A DNA stretch of 36,540 bases from a virus. Positions 14,368-22,674 of the stretch are shown here, one piece after another. The number at the start of each line of letters is the position of its first letter. Position 1 is the stretch's first letter. The stretch is taken from IMG/VR virus record IMGVR_UViG_3300044619_000238, positions 1 to 36,540 of that record. One strand, written 5' to 3'. The notes under the pieces were generated by a model. It did not search any database. It saw only the letters and a program-made list of their open reading frames with translations, and was not told the DNA's origin. The position numbers were made by a program, and so were the translations under genes.

Positions 14368-14951
14368 ACAAAATACATCCAACAGCATTAATATATCCCA
14401 ATGTTCAGATAGATGATGACGTTGAGATAGGCCCTTATTGTATTATAGGCGCACCACCTGAGCATACTAAATTTTATAATAGTGTAAATATGGGAGTTAT
14501 TATAAAGAAAGGCACAATAATAACTGGCCACGTAACTATTGACTCAGGGATTTATCTACCTACAATAATTGAAGAAAACTGCTTTATTATGAAAGCGGTA
14601 CACATAGGCCACGATGGCCACATAGGTGCAAATAGTATAATATCAGCGCACACCGTTATGGCTGGTCATTGTAAGATAGGCAATTATACAAACATTGGTA
14701 TTAATTGCAGCTTACATCAATTCAGTTTAATTGGTGGAGGTAGCATGGTGGGAATGGGATCAGTAGTAACTAAGAAAAGCATAATTGAGCCATTTGCTAA
14801 AGCAGTTGGAAGTCCAGCGCATGAGATAGGTACTAATCATTATAAGTTAAATACATTGTTAAATTGGGATATACAAGTAATAAATGAGCAATACAAGTCA
14901 GCCGAAAATAGCGGTATGTTTTATAACACTAAACAGGGAAAGCTTAACTAA
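14364..14951 (+). CDS. LpxA-like left-handed beta-helix acyltransferase (195 aa)
   Basis: Hexapeptide repeats run through the protein (IHPTALIYPNVQIDDDVEIG, IGANSIISAHTVMAGHCKIGNYTNIG), giving a left-handed beta helix. The LpxA signature is strong: HIGHD (80-84), whose second His (83) matches the catalytic base of UDP-GlcNAc acyltransferase, HQF (118-120) and IGGGSMVGMGSVV. E. coli LpxA has 262 residues; this protein is 195, with a shortened C-terminal helical domain. It may modify a sugar nucleotide or lipid A precursor for the neighbouring glycosyltransferases, or O-acetylate a sugar. The substrate cannot be read from sequence. Confidence 0.7.
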   Translation: MNKIHPTALIYPNVQIDDDVEIGPYCIIGAPPEHTKFYNSVNMGVIIKKGTIITGHVTIDSGIYLPTIIEENCFIMKAVHIGHDGHIGANSIISAHTVMAGHCKIGNYTNIGINCSLHQFSLIGGGSMVGMGSVVTKKSIIEPFAKAVGSPAHEIGTNHYKLNTLLNWDIQVINEQYKSAENSGMFYNTKQGKLN

Positions 14952-15618
14952 AGCAACTATTGAAAATGCAAAGGCAAAGGCCGGTATTGACTTTGATTTC
15001 TTTGCTTTGGATCAGGGTAGCACAGATGGAGTATTTAATCTAATTGCGCCTAATGTTACTTATTATGTAAAGAAAAAAGAAAATATAGGTGTAGCATCTG
15101 GATTTAATTTTCTATGGAATATGGCCAAACACATGGATTATGATTTCATTTGTAACATAGGTAATGATATTGATTTACCACAAAACTGGTTAAAGGAATT
15201 TTACGAAACCTATGTAGCAATAGATAAAGAGCATCAGTATTTAGCTATTCATTCAGTTGAAGCTTTACCAAGTCAAAAGATAACAGTAAACAATAAACAA
15301 TATATCCCCTCCGATACTATATTCGGATGTACTTTTTTTAATATATCGTTATTAGATTATGTAGGATATTTTAATACTGCTTATAATCCGTATGGTTTAG
15401 AGGATAGCGAATATACTTACAGATGCCATAAGTCAGGAGTTATTTGCGGATATTTAGATATTGGAACTGCACACCATACCGGAAGTCCTTATGGCCAAGA
15501 TGACAATGGCGAATATAGGAGAATGAAAGATGAAAGCCTTAAAAAGAATGCGGTTATTTATGGTGAAGAAATTGAAAATATGAACAGATTAAATAATTAT
15601 TATAAGCCTTATGTATAA
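14884..15618 (+). CDS. GT2-like (GT-A) glycosyltransferase (244 aa)
   Basis: The N-terminus KIAVCFITLNRESLTKATIENA is the first strand and helix of GT-A family 2 transferases, followed by FFALDQGSTDG (the D.gS.DG motif) and ICNIGNDIDLPQNWL, whose NDID is the metal-binding DxD position. FGCTFFNISLLDYVGYFNTAYNPYGLEDSEY is the typical acceptor-side segment ending in the catalytic ED. The gene overlaps the LpxA-like gene by 68 bases, and this overlap is needed because the first strand lies in it. It is the third gene of the glycan cassette. Confidence 0.78.
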   Translation: MSNTSQPKIAVCFITLNRESLTKATIENAKAKAGIDFDFFALDQGSTDGVFNLIAPNVTYYVKKKENIGVASGFNFLWNMAKHMDYDFICNIGNDIDLPQNWLKEFYETYVAIDKEHQYLAIHSVEALPSQKITVNNKQYIPSDTIFGCTFFNISLLDYVGYFNTAYNPYGLEDSEYTYRCHKSGVICGYLDIGTAHHTGSPYGQDDNGEYRRMKDESLKKNAVIYGEEIENMNRLNNYYKPYV

Positions 15619-15805
15619 CGATCATTATAAAGCAAAAGTACAACCAATAGATTTAATTGAAGCCCAGCAGTTAAATTTTAATAGGGGTAATATAATTAAA
15701 TATGTTAGTCGTGCTGGTAAAAAAGAGGGCGAATGTGAGTTAAAAGATTTAGAAAAAGCGATGTACTATTTAGAACGTGAGATAAATTTATTATCTTTGA
15801 AGTAG
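15611..15805 (+). CDS. DUF3310/SaV-like protein (64 aa)
   Basis: The whole protein matches the DUF3310 pattern: HYKAKVQPIDLIEAQQLNF, GNIIKYVSRAGKK, then LEKAMYYLEREI. These small phage proteins are often annotated as nucleotide-kinase-associated or SaV-like; their biochemical role is not firmly known. It overlaps the GT2-like gene by 8 bases and is the last gene before a strong terminator, closing the packaging/glycan operon. Confidence 0.8.
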   Translation: MYNDHYKAKVQPIDLIEAQQLNFNRGNIIKYVSRAGKKEGECELKDLEKAMYYLEREINLLSLK

Positions 15806-15846
15806 CCTTGTATTCATAGTGTAAGGTGTTTTGTGGTTAATGTAGG

Positions 15847-15875
15847 CCCTCTATTCGCGCAATAGAGGGTTTTTT
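15847..15875 (+). terminator. Intrinsic terminator after the packaging/glycan operon
   Basis: CCCTCTATT (15847-15855) and AATAGAGGG (15861-15869) form a perfect 9-bp stem with loop CGCGC, followed by six T (15870-15875). Transcription must restart before the tail genes at 15914. Confidence 0.9.
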
Positions 15876-15899
15876 ACTTAAACACATATCTGTTTATGT

Positions 15900-15909
15900 T
15901 TATACTTAC
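15900..15909 (+). promoter_or_regulatory. TTATACTTAC box 1, candidate phage late promoter or start signal
   Basis: TTATACTTAC ends exactly 4 bases before the ATG at 15914 and lies 24 bases after a terminator T-run. The same 10-mer with the same spacing precedes the genes at 22675 and 25609. Confidence 0.55.
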
Positions 15910-15913
15910 AGAT

Positions 15914-16501
15914 ATGACCTGGAAAGAAACAACCATTGAACAGTATCAGCAAATACTTGCTATTGCTAAAACTGATTTACCTGATTTTAACAAAGAGATT
16001 GAACTTGTAAGCTATTTATTTAATATCTCAAAAAATGAGATAATGAACTATCCATTAGAGAAATTTAAGTATTTGGCAAAAAAGATAGATTTTTTGGAGG
16101 ATGTTTATGAGGGTGAAATGCAGACTGTATTTAATTTGGATGGTGTGGAGTATGAAGTTCATTGGAAAATGGAAACTAAAACAGCTGGTCAATTTATTGA
16201 TTTATCCGAATTAACAAAGGATCCTGAATTAATTAATGATAATTTACATAAGATATTGGCGGTTATTTGCTTACCTAAAGGAAGTAAATACGATGGCAAT
16301 ATATTAGAACGTGCCGAAGTCTTTAGAAGTAAATTAACAATGGATGTGGTATTTCCGATTGCTGGTTTTTTTTTGACTGTTTTAAACAATTCGTTGCCAG
16401 ATATACAGGATTATTTGAGCAAAAAGATACAGAGCCAACAGAGGGAATTATTGACAATGATAAGGGATTCTATGACCATTGGGGATGGTACTGTACTTTA
16501 G
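15914..16501 (+). CDS. Tail assembly chaperone, short form (gpG-like, 195 aa)
   Basis: I prefer the ATG at 15914 (MTWKETTIEQYQQ) to the one at 15896: the TTATACTTAC box lies within the longer reading and sits 4 bases before 15914, as at two other genes. The product is largely alpha-helical with a small beta part (MQTVFNLDGVEYEVHWKMETK), like phage tail chaperones that coat the tape measure protein during tail assembly. At 16366-16374 a T9 run allows a -1 shift into a frame that continues for 87 codons, giving the longer form. It is first in the tail operon, as expected. Confidence 0.7.
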   Translation: MTWKETTIEQYQQILAIAKTDLPDFNKEIELVSYLFNISKNEIMNYPLEKFKYLAKKIDFLEDVYEGEMQTVFNLDGVEYEVHWKMETKTAGQFIDLSELTKDPELINDNLHKILAVICLPKGSKYDGNILERAEVFRSKLTMDVVFPIAGFFLTVLNNSLPDIQDYLSKKIQSQQRELLTMIRDSMTIGDGTVL

Positions 16502-16635
16502 ATGAATTGGCAAAAGAGGATGTGCTTAGGATTAATGATATTATAAATTTGAATGTAGTTGAATTTCTTAACTGGTTATCATATTTAAAAGACAAAAGGA
16601 AATGGCAGTTGCAAAAGGCGATGTTGCAAAAATAA
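15914..16635 (+). CDS. Tail assembly chaperone, -1 frameshift extended form (gpGT-like, about 240 aa)
   Basis: After about 153 zero-frame codons the ribosome can slip -1 on T-TTT-TTT (16366-16372). The -1 frame is open to TAA 16633-16635 and has no ATG of its own near its beginning. It encodes FDCFKQFVARYTGLFEQKD and then YDHWGWYCTLDELAKEDVL, ending with NLNVVEFLNWLSYLKDKRK. The W-G-W...L..LA..D......I..L.V.E.L.WL.Y pattern is typical for the extension domain of these chaperones. The extended frame overlaps the next gene (ATG 16602) by 34 bases. Without a shift this 130-base stretch would be non-coding in a very compact genome. Confidence 0.7.
16366..16374 (+). promoter_or_regulatory. Programmed -1 ribosomal frameshift site (T9 slippery run)
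   Basis: In the zero frame the run reads GGT TTT TTT TTG, so T-TTT-TTT fits the X-XXY-YYZ slippery heptamer. A shift of -1 enters the open frame that ends at 16635. Confidence 0.7.
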
Positions 16636-17234
16636 TTAGGCAGTTTGGTAATGATTTTAGTAAAGATGACTTGCTAAACAAAGCAACCTTATCAGCTATT
16701 ACTTTGCTTTTAGATGACTATGGCGATGAAATTATTAAAAGGCTTCGTGATAATTTAGAACGCAAAAAGAAAAGGGCCGGAGGTGTTTTAATAGATACAA
16801 TGGAAGCCATTGCATCTGAGGAGGGAGGTAAACCTACATTAGAATTATTACTTGAAGATTATTATAAATATGTTAATGATGGGCGAATAGGTAAGAAAAG
16901 CAAGGGAGGTATTGACCGTAATAGGATTATTAATTTTCCACCTAAAGGCCCTAAAGTACCACCATTTGAGCCAATAAGTAAATGGATTAGATTTCAGTCA
17001 GGATTTAGTTCTGCTAAATTAGGAATGAGAGTTAGACAGACCAGCCGAGTAGCGGATAAATTAAAGAAAAGCAGAATGGTAGATAAGATTAGATGGGGTA
17101 TTTATTGGAACGGTATTGAGCCTACATATTTCTATACTGATGTAATTAATTCTGATTTATACAAAGCAATAGAAGAAGATTTAATAGCCATAACAGGCGA
17201 GGGATTACAGATTAATTTAACAACTTTTAAATAA
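16602..17234 (+). CDS. Probable tail or neck structural protein (210 aa)
   Basis: The protein is basic in its middle (NLERKKKRAGG...RIGKKSKGGIDRNR) with helical ends. It carries a PPKGPKVPPFEPISKWIRFQSG segment, reminiscent of HK97-gp10-like tail completion proteins, which have a basic loop and an 'I..W....' helix. Position between the chaperone and the tail-tip genes supports a tail role. The match to a named family is weak. Its stop overlaps the next ATG as TAATG, so translation is coupled. Confidence 0.5.
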   Translation: MAVAKGDVAKIIRQFGNDFSKDDLLNKATLSAITLLLDDYGDEIIKRLRDNLERKKKRAGGVLIDTMEAIASEEGGKPTLELLLEDYYKYVNDGRIGKKSKGGIDRNRIINFPPKGPKVPPFEPISKWIRFQSGFSSAKLGMRVRQTSRVADKLKKSRMVDKIRWGIYWNGIEPTYFYTDVINSDLYKAIEEDLIAITGEGLQINLTTFK

Positions 17235-18529
17235 TGGCAATAACAGCTAACCAGCAACCTCAATCATTCCAGCCAGTTTACAATCCGTATGTATTTGTGC
17301 TGAGTTCAGATAATTCTGGTAACTTTAATTTTAAGATAAATTTTGTCGTAGTAGATAGCACAAATAGCAGTAATCCTGTAACTGTAGCTACATTGCAGAA
17401 TCCAACTAATACAGATGGATATGCTGTATTTGATTTATCAAGAGTAATAAGAGATTATATTACTGATAATTTTAGTTTAGGAGTTACTTTAGCTTCTAAT
17501 TGTGGTAATTCAATTAAGCGGTTTACTTTTTATGCTCAGGAGGTTTACTCAGCAAGTGCATCTGGAACACCAGCAGCTACAGGTACTATTTATGAATATG
17601 GCGCAATAGCAGATACTACAAGTAAGTACTTATGGAATGCAGCATTGCCTTTTGATGAATTTGCCACATATCAAAAGAATAATTATTTGCTTAAATATGG
17701 AACTTACACAGCAAATAAATGGCTTACTAATGGCCCTATAGATACAGGTATTAATATGTCATCAAATCAAAATGCCTATGGTTATTTGCTTTGTGAAAAT
17801 TTAGATAGTGGAAATGCGAATGAAAGTTTGGTGCAAAGCACTATAATTAAGACTTATAATTCAGCTGGAAGTTTATTAGGTACTTATGAAGTGGATATTG
17901 ATTTTGCTCAAAGTACAACTAATTTAAACGGATTTATGATAAGAATACCAGTAGGAACTTATAATATTGCTCAGATAGGTGCTTTAGATTTTATTAGTGG
18001 AAGTCAGCCTATCATAACAAGTAATGTAGCTTATTATACCGTACATGGTAAACATCCCACCTTTGGCCAGACTTATGGATTTAGAGTTAATATAGTTGAT
18101 TATTGTAACAGTCCGCAAATGTTTAGGCTGCATTGGTTAAACAGATTAGGCGGTTTTGACTGTTTTAATTTTGATAGATACTATACTGAAACTTCACAAA
18201 TTGAACGCAAATTTTATAAAAGACCGTATGGCAATGTAACATCCGGATCATGGTCTTATGCTGTTTCGGATAGGAATAACGTAAATATGATTAATACCAG
18301 TCGTAAACAATTTGTAATTCAAACTAATTGGATCAGTGAAACAGAAGCTGAGTGGTTAGAAGAATTAATGACAAGTCCGGTAGTATATTTAGAAGAATCA
18401 GCAACTGTTTTAAAAGCAGTAAATATAATTGATACTTCTTATGAAACTAAATATAGACAAAAGGATAAAGTATTTAATCTATCCTTAACTATTGAATTAA
18501 CTTATGACTATAAATCACAGACTTACTAA
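17234..18529 (+). CDS. Tail structural protein, possibly distal-tail/baseplate-like (431 aa)
   Basis: The protein is rich in Asn, Ser, Thr and Tyr with alternating beta segments throughout (FQPVYNPYVFVLSSDNSGNFNFKINFVVVD; YAVFDLSRVIRDYI; RMFRL-like repeats; FVIQTNWISETEAEWLEELMTSPVVYLEE). The C-terminal 'ISETEAEWLEELMTSPVVY' segment plus final strands is seen in tail-tip proteins of Bacteroidetes phages. Enzymatic motifs are absent. It is followed with one-base coupling by an even larger tail-tip-like protein; together they could be Dit- and Tal-like. Assignment to a precise position in the tail is inference. Confidence 0.5.
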   Translation: MAITANQQPQSFQPVYNPYVFVLSSDNSGNFNFKINFVVVDSTNSSNPVTVATLQNPTNTDGYAVFDLSRVIRDYITDNFSLGVTLASNCGNSIKRFTFYAQEVYSASASGTPAATGTIYEYGAIADTTSKYLWNAALPFDEFATYQKNNYLLKYGTYTANKWLTNGPIDTGINMSSNQNAYGYLLCENLDSGNANESLVQSTIIKTYNSAGSLLGTYEVDIDFAQSTTNLNGFMIRIPVGTYNIAQIGALDFISGSQPIITSNVAYYTVHGKHPTFGQTYGFRVNIVDYCNSPQMFRLHWLNRLGGFDCFNFDRYYTETSQIERKFYKRPYGNVTSGSWSYAVSDRNNVNMINTSRKQFVIQTNWISETEAEWLEELMTSPVVYLEESATVLKAVNIIDTSYETKYRQKDKVFNLSLTIELTYDYKSQTY

Positions 18530-20865
18530 TGAGGGCTAAGATTTACATAAATGAAACTTTGATTGATGTAAATGATGATTTAAACTTATCGTTTACTTAT
18601 AACATATCAGACATTAGAGAGCCTGAGAGCAGACAAGCAAACTACTCTAAAACAATAACAATTCCAGCAAGTAAGACTAATAATAAATTATTCAGTCAGT
18701 TATTTGAGATAGGTAGGGTAATAGGCAGCACAGGTTTAAATTTTACTCCTGATTTTAATCCGAATAAAAAAGCAAATGCAAGGGTAACTATTGATGATTT
18801 AGAGGTAATGAATGGCTTTTGTCAAGTGCTAAAAGTCAATAAACAGAATTATGAGCCTACGAGTTATGATATTGTAGTAATAAGTAATGTTAAAAATATA
18901 TTTGAGGATATTGGCGAGGATGAATTAACAAGCTTAGATTTATCAGAATTTGACCAGCTTTATACTACTTCAAATGTAAATGCCTATAGTTATGGTAATC
19001 CATCCCCATCTTATACATTAGGATCAGGTGTAATTTACAACTCAACTTATAACGGTGTTGAGCCTATTGGCACTTATAAGGTAGCCCCATATCCGGCTAT
19101 ATTTGTTAAAACATTAGTAGATAAGATATTTGCTAAATATGGTTATCAGTATAGTAGTAACTTTTTTAATACTAATTATTTTAAAAAGCTGTGCATACCG
19201 TTTACTAAAAGCAAATATTCATTAAATAATGCTGAGGTAGTTGAAAGAACTTTTAAACTTTATTATGGTACTATTAACTATGGTGGTTTTTTTGATGTAC
19301 CATTTAGAACTGGTGAAGCCTTTTTTACTAAAAATCCTGGTGTAAATAAAAACAATAGTGCTAATTTATCATGGGGTGAATTATTAGACCAGAGTAATTT
19401 ATATGATAGGACTATAGATGCGTATAGTGTTAAGATAAAAAAAGGAACTAATCATACAGTTTATTTTAGTGCTACAATAAATAGTATAACATTCGACTGT
19501 CCTCAAGCCATTACTAATGGTGATTTAGTATTTACATTAAACTTTAAATTATACAGAAATAGAGCAAGTGTTTTAACATTATTAGCTACTTCAAGCCATC
19601 CATATTATGTAGGTGCAACAACACCCAATCCAGGTACACCAGATAAAATTATAATGGGGCCACAATCATTTGATATTGCTGTTAATGAAACTGCATATCC
19701 GAATGATGAATATATTATGGTACTTAATTATACCACTACAGGCGAATTATACACATCTACAATAGTACCAATGCAAGTATCTATTTATTCAAATGATACT
19801 AATAGTTATGACTTTTATAATGTAGTAAGTAATTCTGGAATAGTTTTAAATACATCACAAACATTAGAAGTTAATAAACTTATCCCAGATAAAATAAAAA
19901 TTAAAGATTTCCTAAGCAGTTTAATTAAGTGCTTTAATTTACAGTTAGAGCAGGATAAACAATTTGCTAAAAAATTAAACATAGAGCCTTATAACGATTA
20001 CTTTGGAAGTGGTACTGAGAAAGACTGGACAAGTAAATTAGATATTGCTTCCATTGATATTATTCCAATGGCTAATTTAACTACTAATGTATTTAAGTTT
20101 GGATTTCAGAATGATGATGACTTAATCAATAAAGATTATTCAGAGAAATATCCTGAAGTTTATGGAGATTATGAGGTGGCCATTGATAATGATTTTGTTA
20201 ATGGCACTAAGGAAATTAAACCAATATTTGCAGCATCCCCAGCAACCAGAAGAAATGTTACAAGTTTTATAGGCGAGGTTACATATTTAGCAAAGGATGA
20301 AGATATACCAAGAGATGCTAAGATTAGAATGGTTTGGTATAATGGATTAGAAACTGATAATATTACAAGTCCTACAGTTGCTATTAGGTTTGATTTAGCA
20401 CCATCCGAGTTATATTATTCGACAAGTACATTAACCAATGCTACCTTATACGGTAAATTTTGGGCCAAGTATATTGATGAAATAACGGATAAGGACAGTA
20501 AAATGGTTATCTGTAATATGGCTTTAACTGCATTAGATATTGCAAATTTTAAATTTACTGACAATATATTTGTAGATGGCCATTTCTTTAGAGTAAATAA
20601 AATTATTGATTTTAATCCATTATCCGAAGGATTGACAAAAGTTGAATTATTAAAGATTAAGTCTTTTGCACCATTACAGGAAGATGTGGTAACTGTTTAT
20701 GAATCGTTTAGAAGTTTTGGAATAATAGATGGAAGTAAGGATGAGGTTAGGTCATTAGGTGCAACAAGTTTCTATAATATAATCGAGGGAAGTTTTAATA
20801 ACGTAAGAAGTATAACCGCAACCAGCACTATAGGTAAAATTGATGGTGGCGAAAATATAATATAA
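18529..20865 (+). CDS. Large tail-tip/tail-associated structural protein (778 aa)
   Basis: It starts MRAKIYINETLIDVNDDLNLSFTYNI, followed by a patch SRQANYSKTITIPASKTNNKLFSQLFEIG, a start shared by large tail proteins of Bacteroidetes phages. Further on is a region like a tail-hub (DKIKIKDFLSSLIKCFNLQLEQDK..., about 455-480), where Tal proteins have a conserved helix, and the C-terminal 60 residues form a short repetitive beta tail (VRSLGATSFYNIIEGSFNNVRSITATS). No hydrolase motif is seen. I read it as the tail-hub protein. It ends two bases before the tape measure ATG. Confidence 0.55.
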   Translation: MRAKIYINETLIDVNDDLNLSFTYNISDIREPESRQANYSKTITIPASKTNNKLFSQLFEIGRVIGSTGLNFTPDFNPNKKANARVTIDDLEVMNGFCQVLKVNKQNYEPTSYDIVVISNVKNIFEDIGEDELTSLDLSEFDQLYTTSNVNAYSYGNPSPSYTLGSGVIYNSTYNGVEPIGTYKVAPYPAIFVKTLVDKIFAKYGYQYSSNFFNTNYFKKLCIPFTKSKYSLNNAEVVERTFKLYYGTINYGGFFDVPFRTGEAFFTKNPGVNKNNSANLSWGELLDQSNLYDRTIDAYSVKIKKGTNHTVYFSATINSITFDCPQAITNGDLVFTLNFKLYRNRASVLTLLATSSHPYYVGATTPNPGTPDKIIMGPQSFDIAVNETAYPNDEYIMVLNYTTTGELYTSTIVPMQVSIYSNDTNSYDFYNVVSNSGIVLNTSQTLEVNKLIPDKIKIKDFLSSLIKCFNLQLEQDKQFAKKLNIEPYNDYFGSGTEKDWTSKLDIASIDIIPMANLTTNVFKFGFQNDDDLINKDYSEKYPEVYGDYEVAIDNDFVNGTKEIKPIFAASPATRRNVTSFIGEVTYLAKDEDIPRDAKIRMVWYNGLETDNITSPTVAIRFDLAPSELYYSTSTLTNATLYGKFWAKYIDEITDKDSKMVICNMALTALDIANFKFTDNIFVDGHFFRVNKIIDFNPLSEGLTKVELLKIKSFAPLQEDVVTVYESFRSFGIIDGSKDEVRSLGATSFYNIIEGSFNNVRSITATSTIGKIDGGENII

Positions 20866-20866
20866 A

Positions 20867-22657
20867 ATGGCAAAAGAGGTAAGTTTAAAGATAGTTGCAG
20901 ATGCGAGTAAAGCAACAGAAGCAGCGAAAGGATTAAAGCAACAGTTAAAAGAAGCTACAAAAGAAGCACAGGCCTTAGTAGCATCCGGAGATACAAGTTC
21001 AAAGGCATATAAAGAAGCAACTAAACGAGTTGCTGAATTAAAAGACGAGTTACAAGATTTTAACGATGAGGTTAAGGCTTTAGATCCAGGACAGAAATTT
21101 CAAACTATTGCCGGAGTAGCAACAAGTATAGCTGGTGGCTTCCAAGCTGCTCAGGGTGCAATGGCCTTATTTGGTGCTGAAAGTAAAGATGTAGAAAAGG
21201 CCTTATTAAAAGTACAAGCAGCCACAGCATTGGCGCAAGGTATTGACCAAGTAAGGGAGTTTGGTAAATATTTTGGTTTAGCAAAAGATGCTATTGGTAA
21301 TAGTATTAAATCATTATTTACTCTTAGAGGTGCATTAATAGCAACTGGTATAGGTGCATTTTCAGTTGCAGTAGGTGTGTTAATAGCTAATTGGAAAGAT
21401 TTAGTATCATGGATTGATAAAACATTTCCAGCATTAGGAGGTTTAGGTAATTTATTCGATAGAATAAAGAAAATAGCGATGGGCAGTTTAGGCTCAATTA
21501 TTGAAAGTTTTAAAGTAGTTGGTGAGGTTATTGGTAATGTTTTTAAAGGTGAATTTAGCAAAGCAGTTGATGTTGCTGGAACTTTTGGAACAAGAGTAAG
21601 TCAGGCATACACAAAAGCATACATTGAAGAAAACAATAAACAGGCTGCTGAAAGAGAAGCTAAGTTATTGGAGGGTATGATTAAAACCCATGAAAGAGAA
21701 GTTAAGTTAATTGAAGCACAGGGTAAAGATAGTTATGCAGCAAAAAAGAAACTATTAGAAGAAGAATTAAAATTATTAGAATTTCAAAAAACTAAAGAGA
21801 GTAACGAGTATAAGGATAAATATCTTGAATTACAGATATTAGAGATAGAGCATCAAAAAAAGATTTCTGATATAAAGAAAAAAGCAGAAGAAAAAGCAAC
21901 TGCTGATTTTTTTAACAATTTAAAATTAGAATATGAAAAACAACAAGGCTTAAATCAAATTAAAGAAGATGCTGCTAAAATTGATGAAGATAGGAATAAA
22001 AAAACTTTAGAAAATGTAACAGCCTTTGCTAATAAAAAAATAGAGATAGCAACTTTTGATGCAGAAAAACAGAAAGAAATAGTTGCTGAAAGAAACAAAC
22101 AAATATTTAACGAAGAAATAGCTATAGCAAATGCAAGATTACAAGTTGCCTCTGATATTACAAATGGCCTTACTGCTTTAGGAAATGCTTTTATAAAAGA
22201 CCAAAAAAAGTTAGAAAAATTTAATAAAGCAGCTGCATTAATTCAAATTGGAATTGATACTGCAAAAGCTATCTCAGCTTTAGTTGCTGCTTCAAATGCT
22301 AATCCAGCTAATGCGGTTACTTTTGGAGGTGCTGGAATTGCTCAATTTGGGGCTGGACTTGCTCAAATATTAACTAATATTGCAAAAGCTAAACAGATAT
22401 TAAGCAGTTCAAGTTCAGGATCAAGTACACCAACGTTAGGCGGTGGCGGTGGAATCCCATCTGCAGGAGGTAGTAATATGCCACAAACAAATGCACCTGG
22501 TGGATTTACTTCAGATGTTAGTGGTCAAAGAGTAACTAATCAATCAGGCGAGGGTGCTAACCAACAAGGTCAATTTAGAGTTTATGTATTAGAATCTGAT
22601 ATTACTGCAACTCAGGATGGGGTGGCTGGTATTAAAAGAAAAGCAAAAGTAATGTAA
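20867..22657 (+). CDS. Tape measure protein (596 aa)
   Basis: The composition is that of tape measure proteins: an Ala/Lys/Glu-rich coiled-coil N-terminus (residues 1-75), a hydrophobic stretch about 150-176 (LRGALIATGIGAFSVAVGVLIANW), a long heptad-rich coiled coil about 255-420, a second hydrophobic region about 455-505 and a Gly/Ser-rich linker with GGGGG near 525. Such proteins set tail length; at 596 residues the tail would be short, somewhere under 100 nm by the usual length rule. It is unusual that it follows rather than precedes the tail-tip genes. Confidence 0.75.
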   Translation: MAKEVSLKIVADASKATEAAKGLKQQLKEATKEAQALVASGDTSSKAYKEATKRVAELKDELQDFNDEVKALDPGQKFQTIAGVATSIAGGFQAAQGAMALFGAESKDVEKALLKVQAATALAQGIDQVREFGKYFGLAKDAIGNSIKSLFTLRGALIATGIGAFSVAVGVLIANWKDLVSWIDKTFPALGGLGNLFDRIKKIAMGSLGSIIESFKVVGEVIGNVFKGEFSKAVDVAGTFGTRVSQAYTKAYIEENNKQAAEREAKLLEGMIKTHEREVKLIEAQGKDSYAAKKKLLEEELKLLEFQKTKESNEYKDKYLELQILEIEHQKKISDIKKKAEEKATADFFNNLKLEYEKQQGLNQIKEDAAKIDEDRNKKTLENVTAFANKKIEIATFDAEKQKEIVAERNKQIFNEEIAIANARLQVASDITNGLTALGNAFIKDQKKLEKFNKAAALIQIGIDTAKAISALVAASNANPANAVTFGGAGIAQFGAGLAQILTNIAKAKQILSSSSSGSSTPTLGGGGGIPSAGGSNMPQTNAPGGFTSDVSGQRVTNQSGEGANQQGQFRVYVLESDITATQDGVAGIKRKAKVM

Positions 22658-22660
22658 TAA

Positions 22661-22670
22661 TTATACTTAC
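22661..22670 (+). promoter_or_regulatory. TTATACTTAC box 2, candidate phage late promoter or start signal
   Basis: An exact copy of the 10-mer, again ending 4 bases before the ATG (22675), here in front of the first head gene. It lies right after the stop codon of the tape measure gene, with no terminator between. Confidence 0.55.
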
Positions 22671-22674
22671 AATT

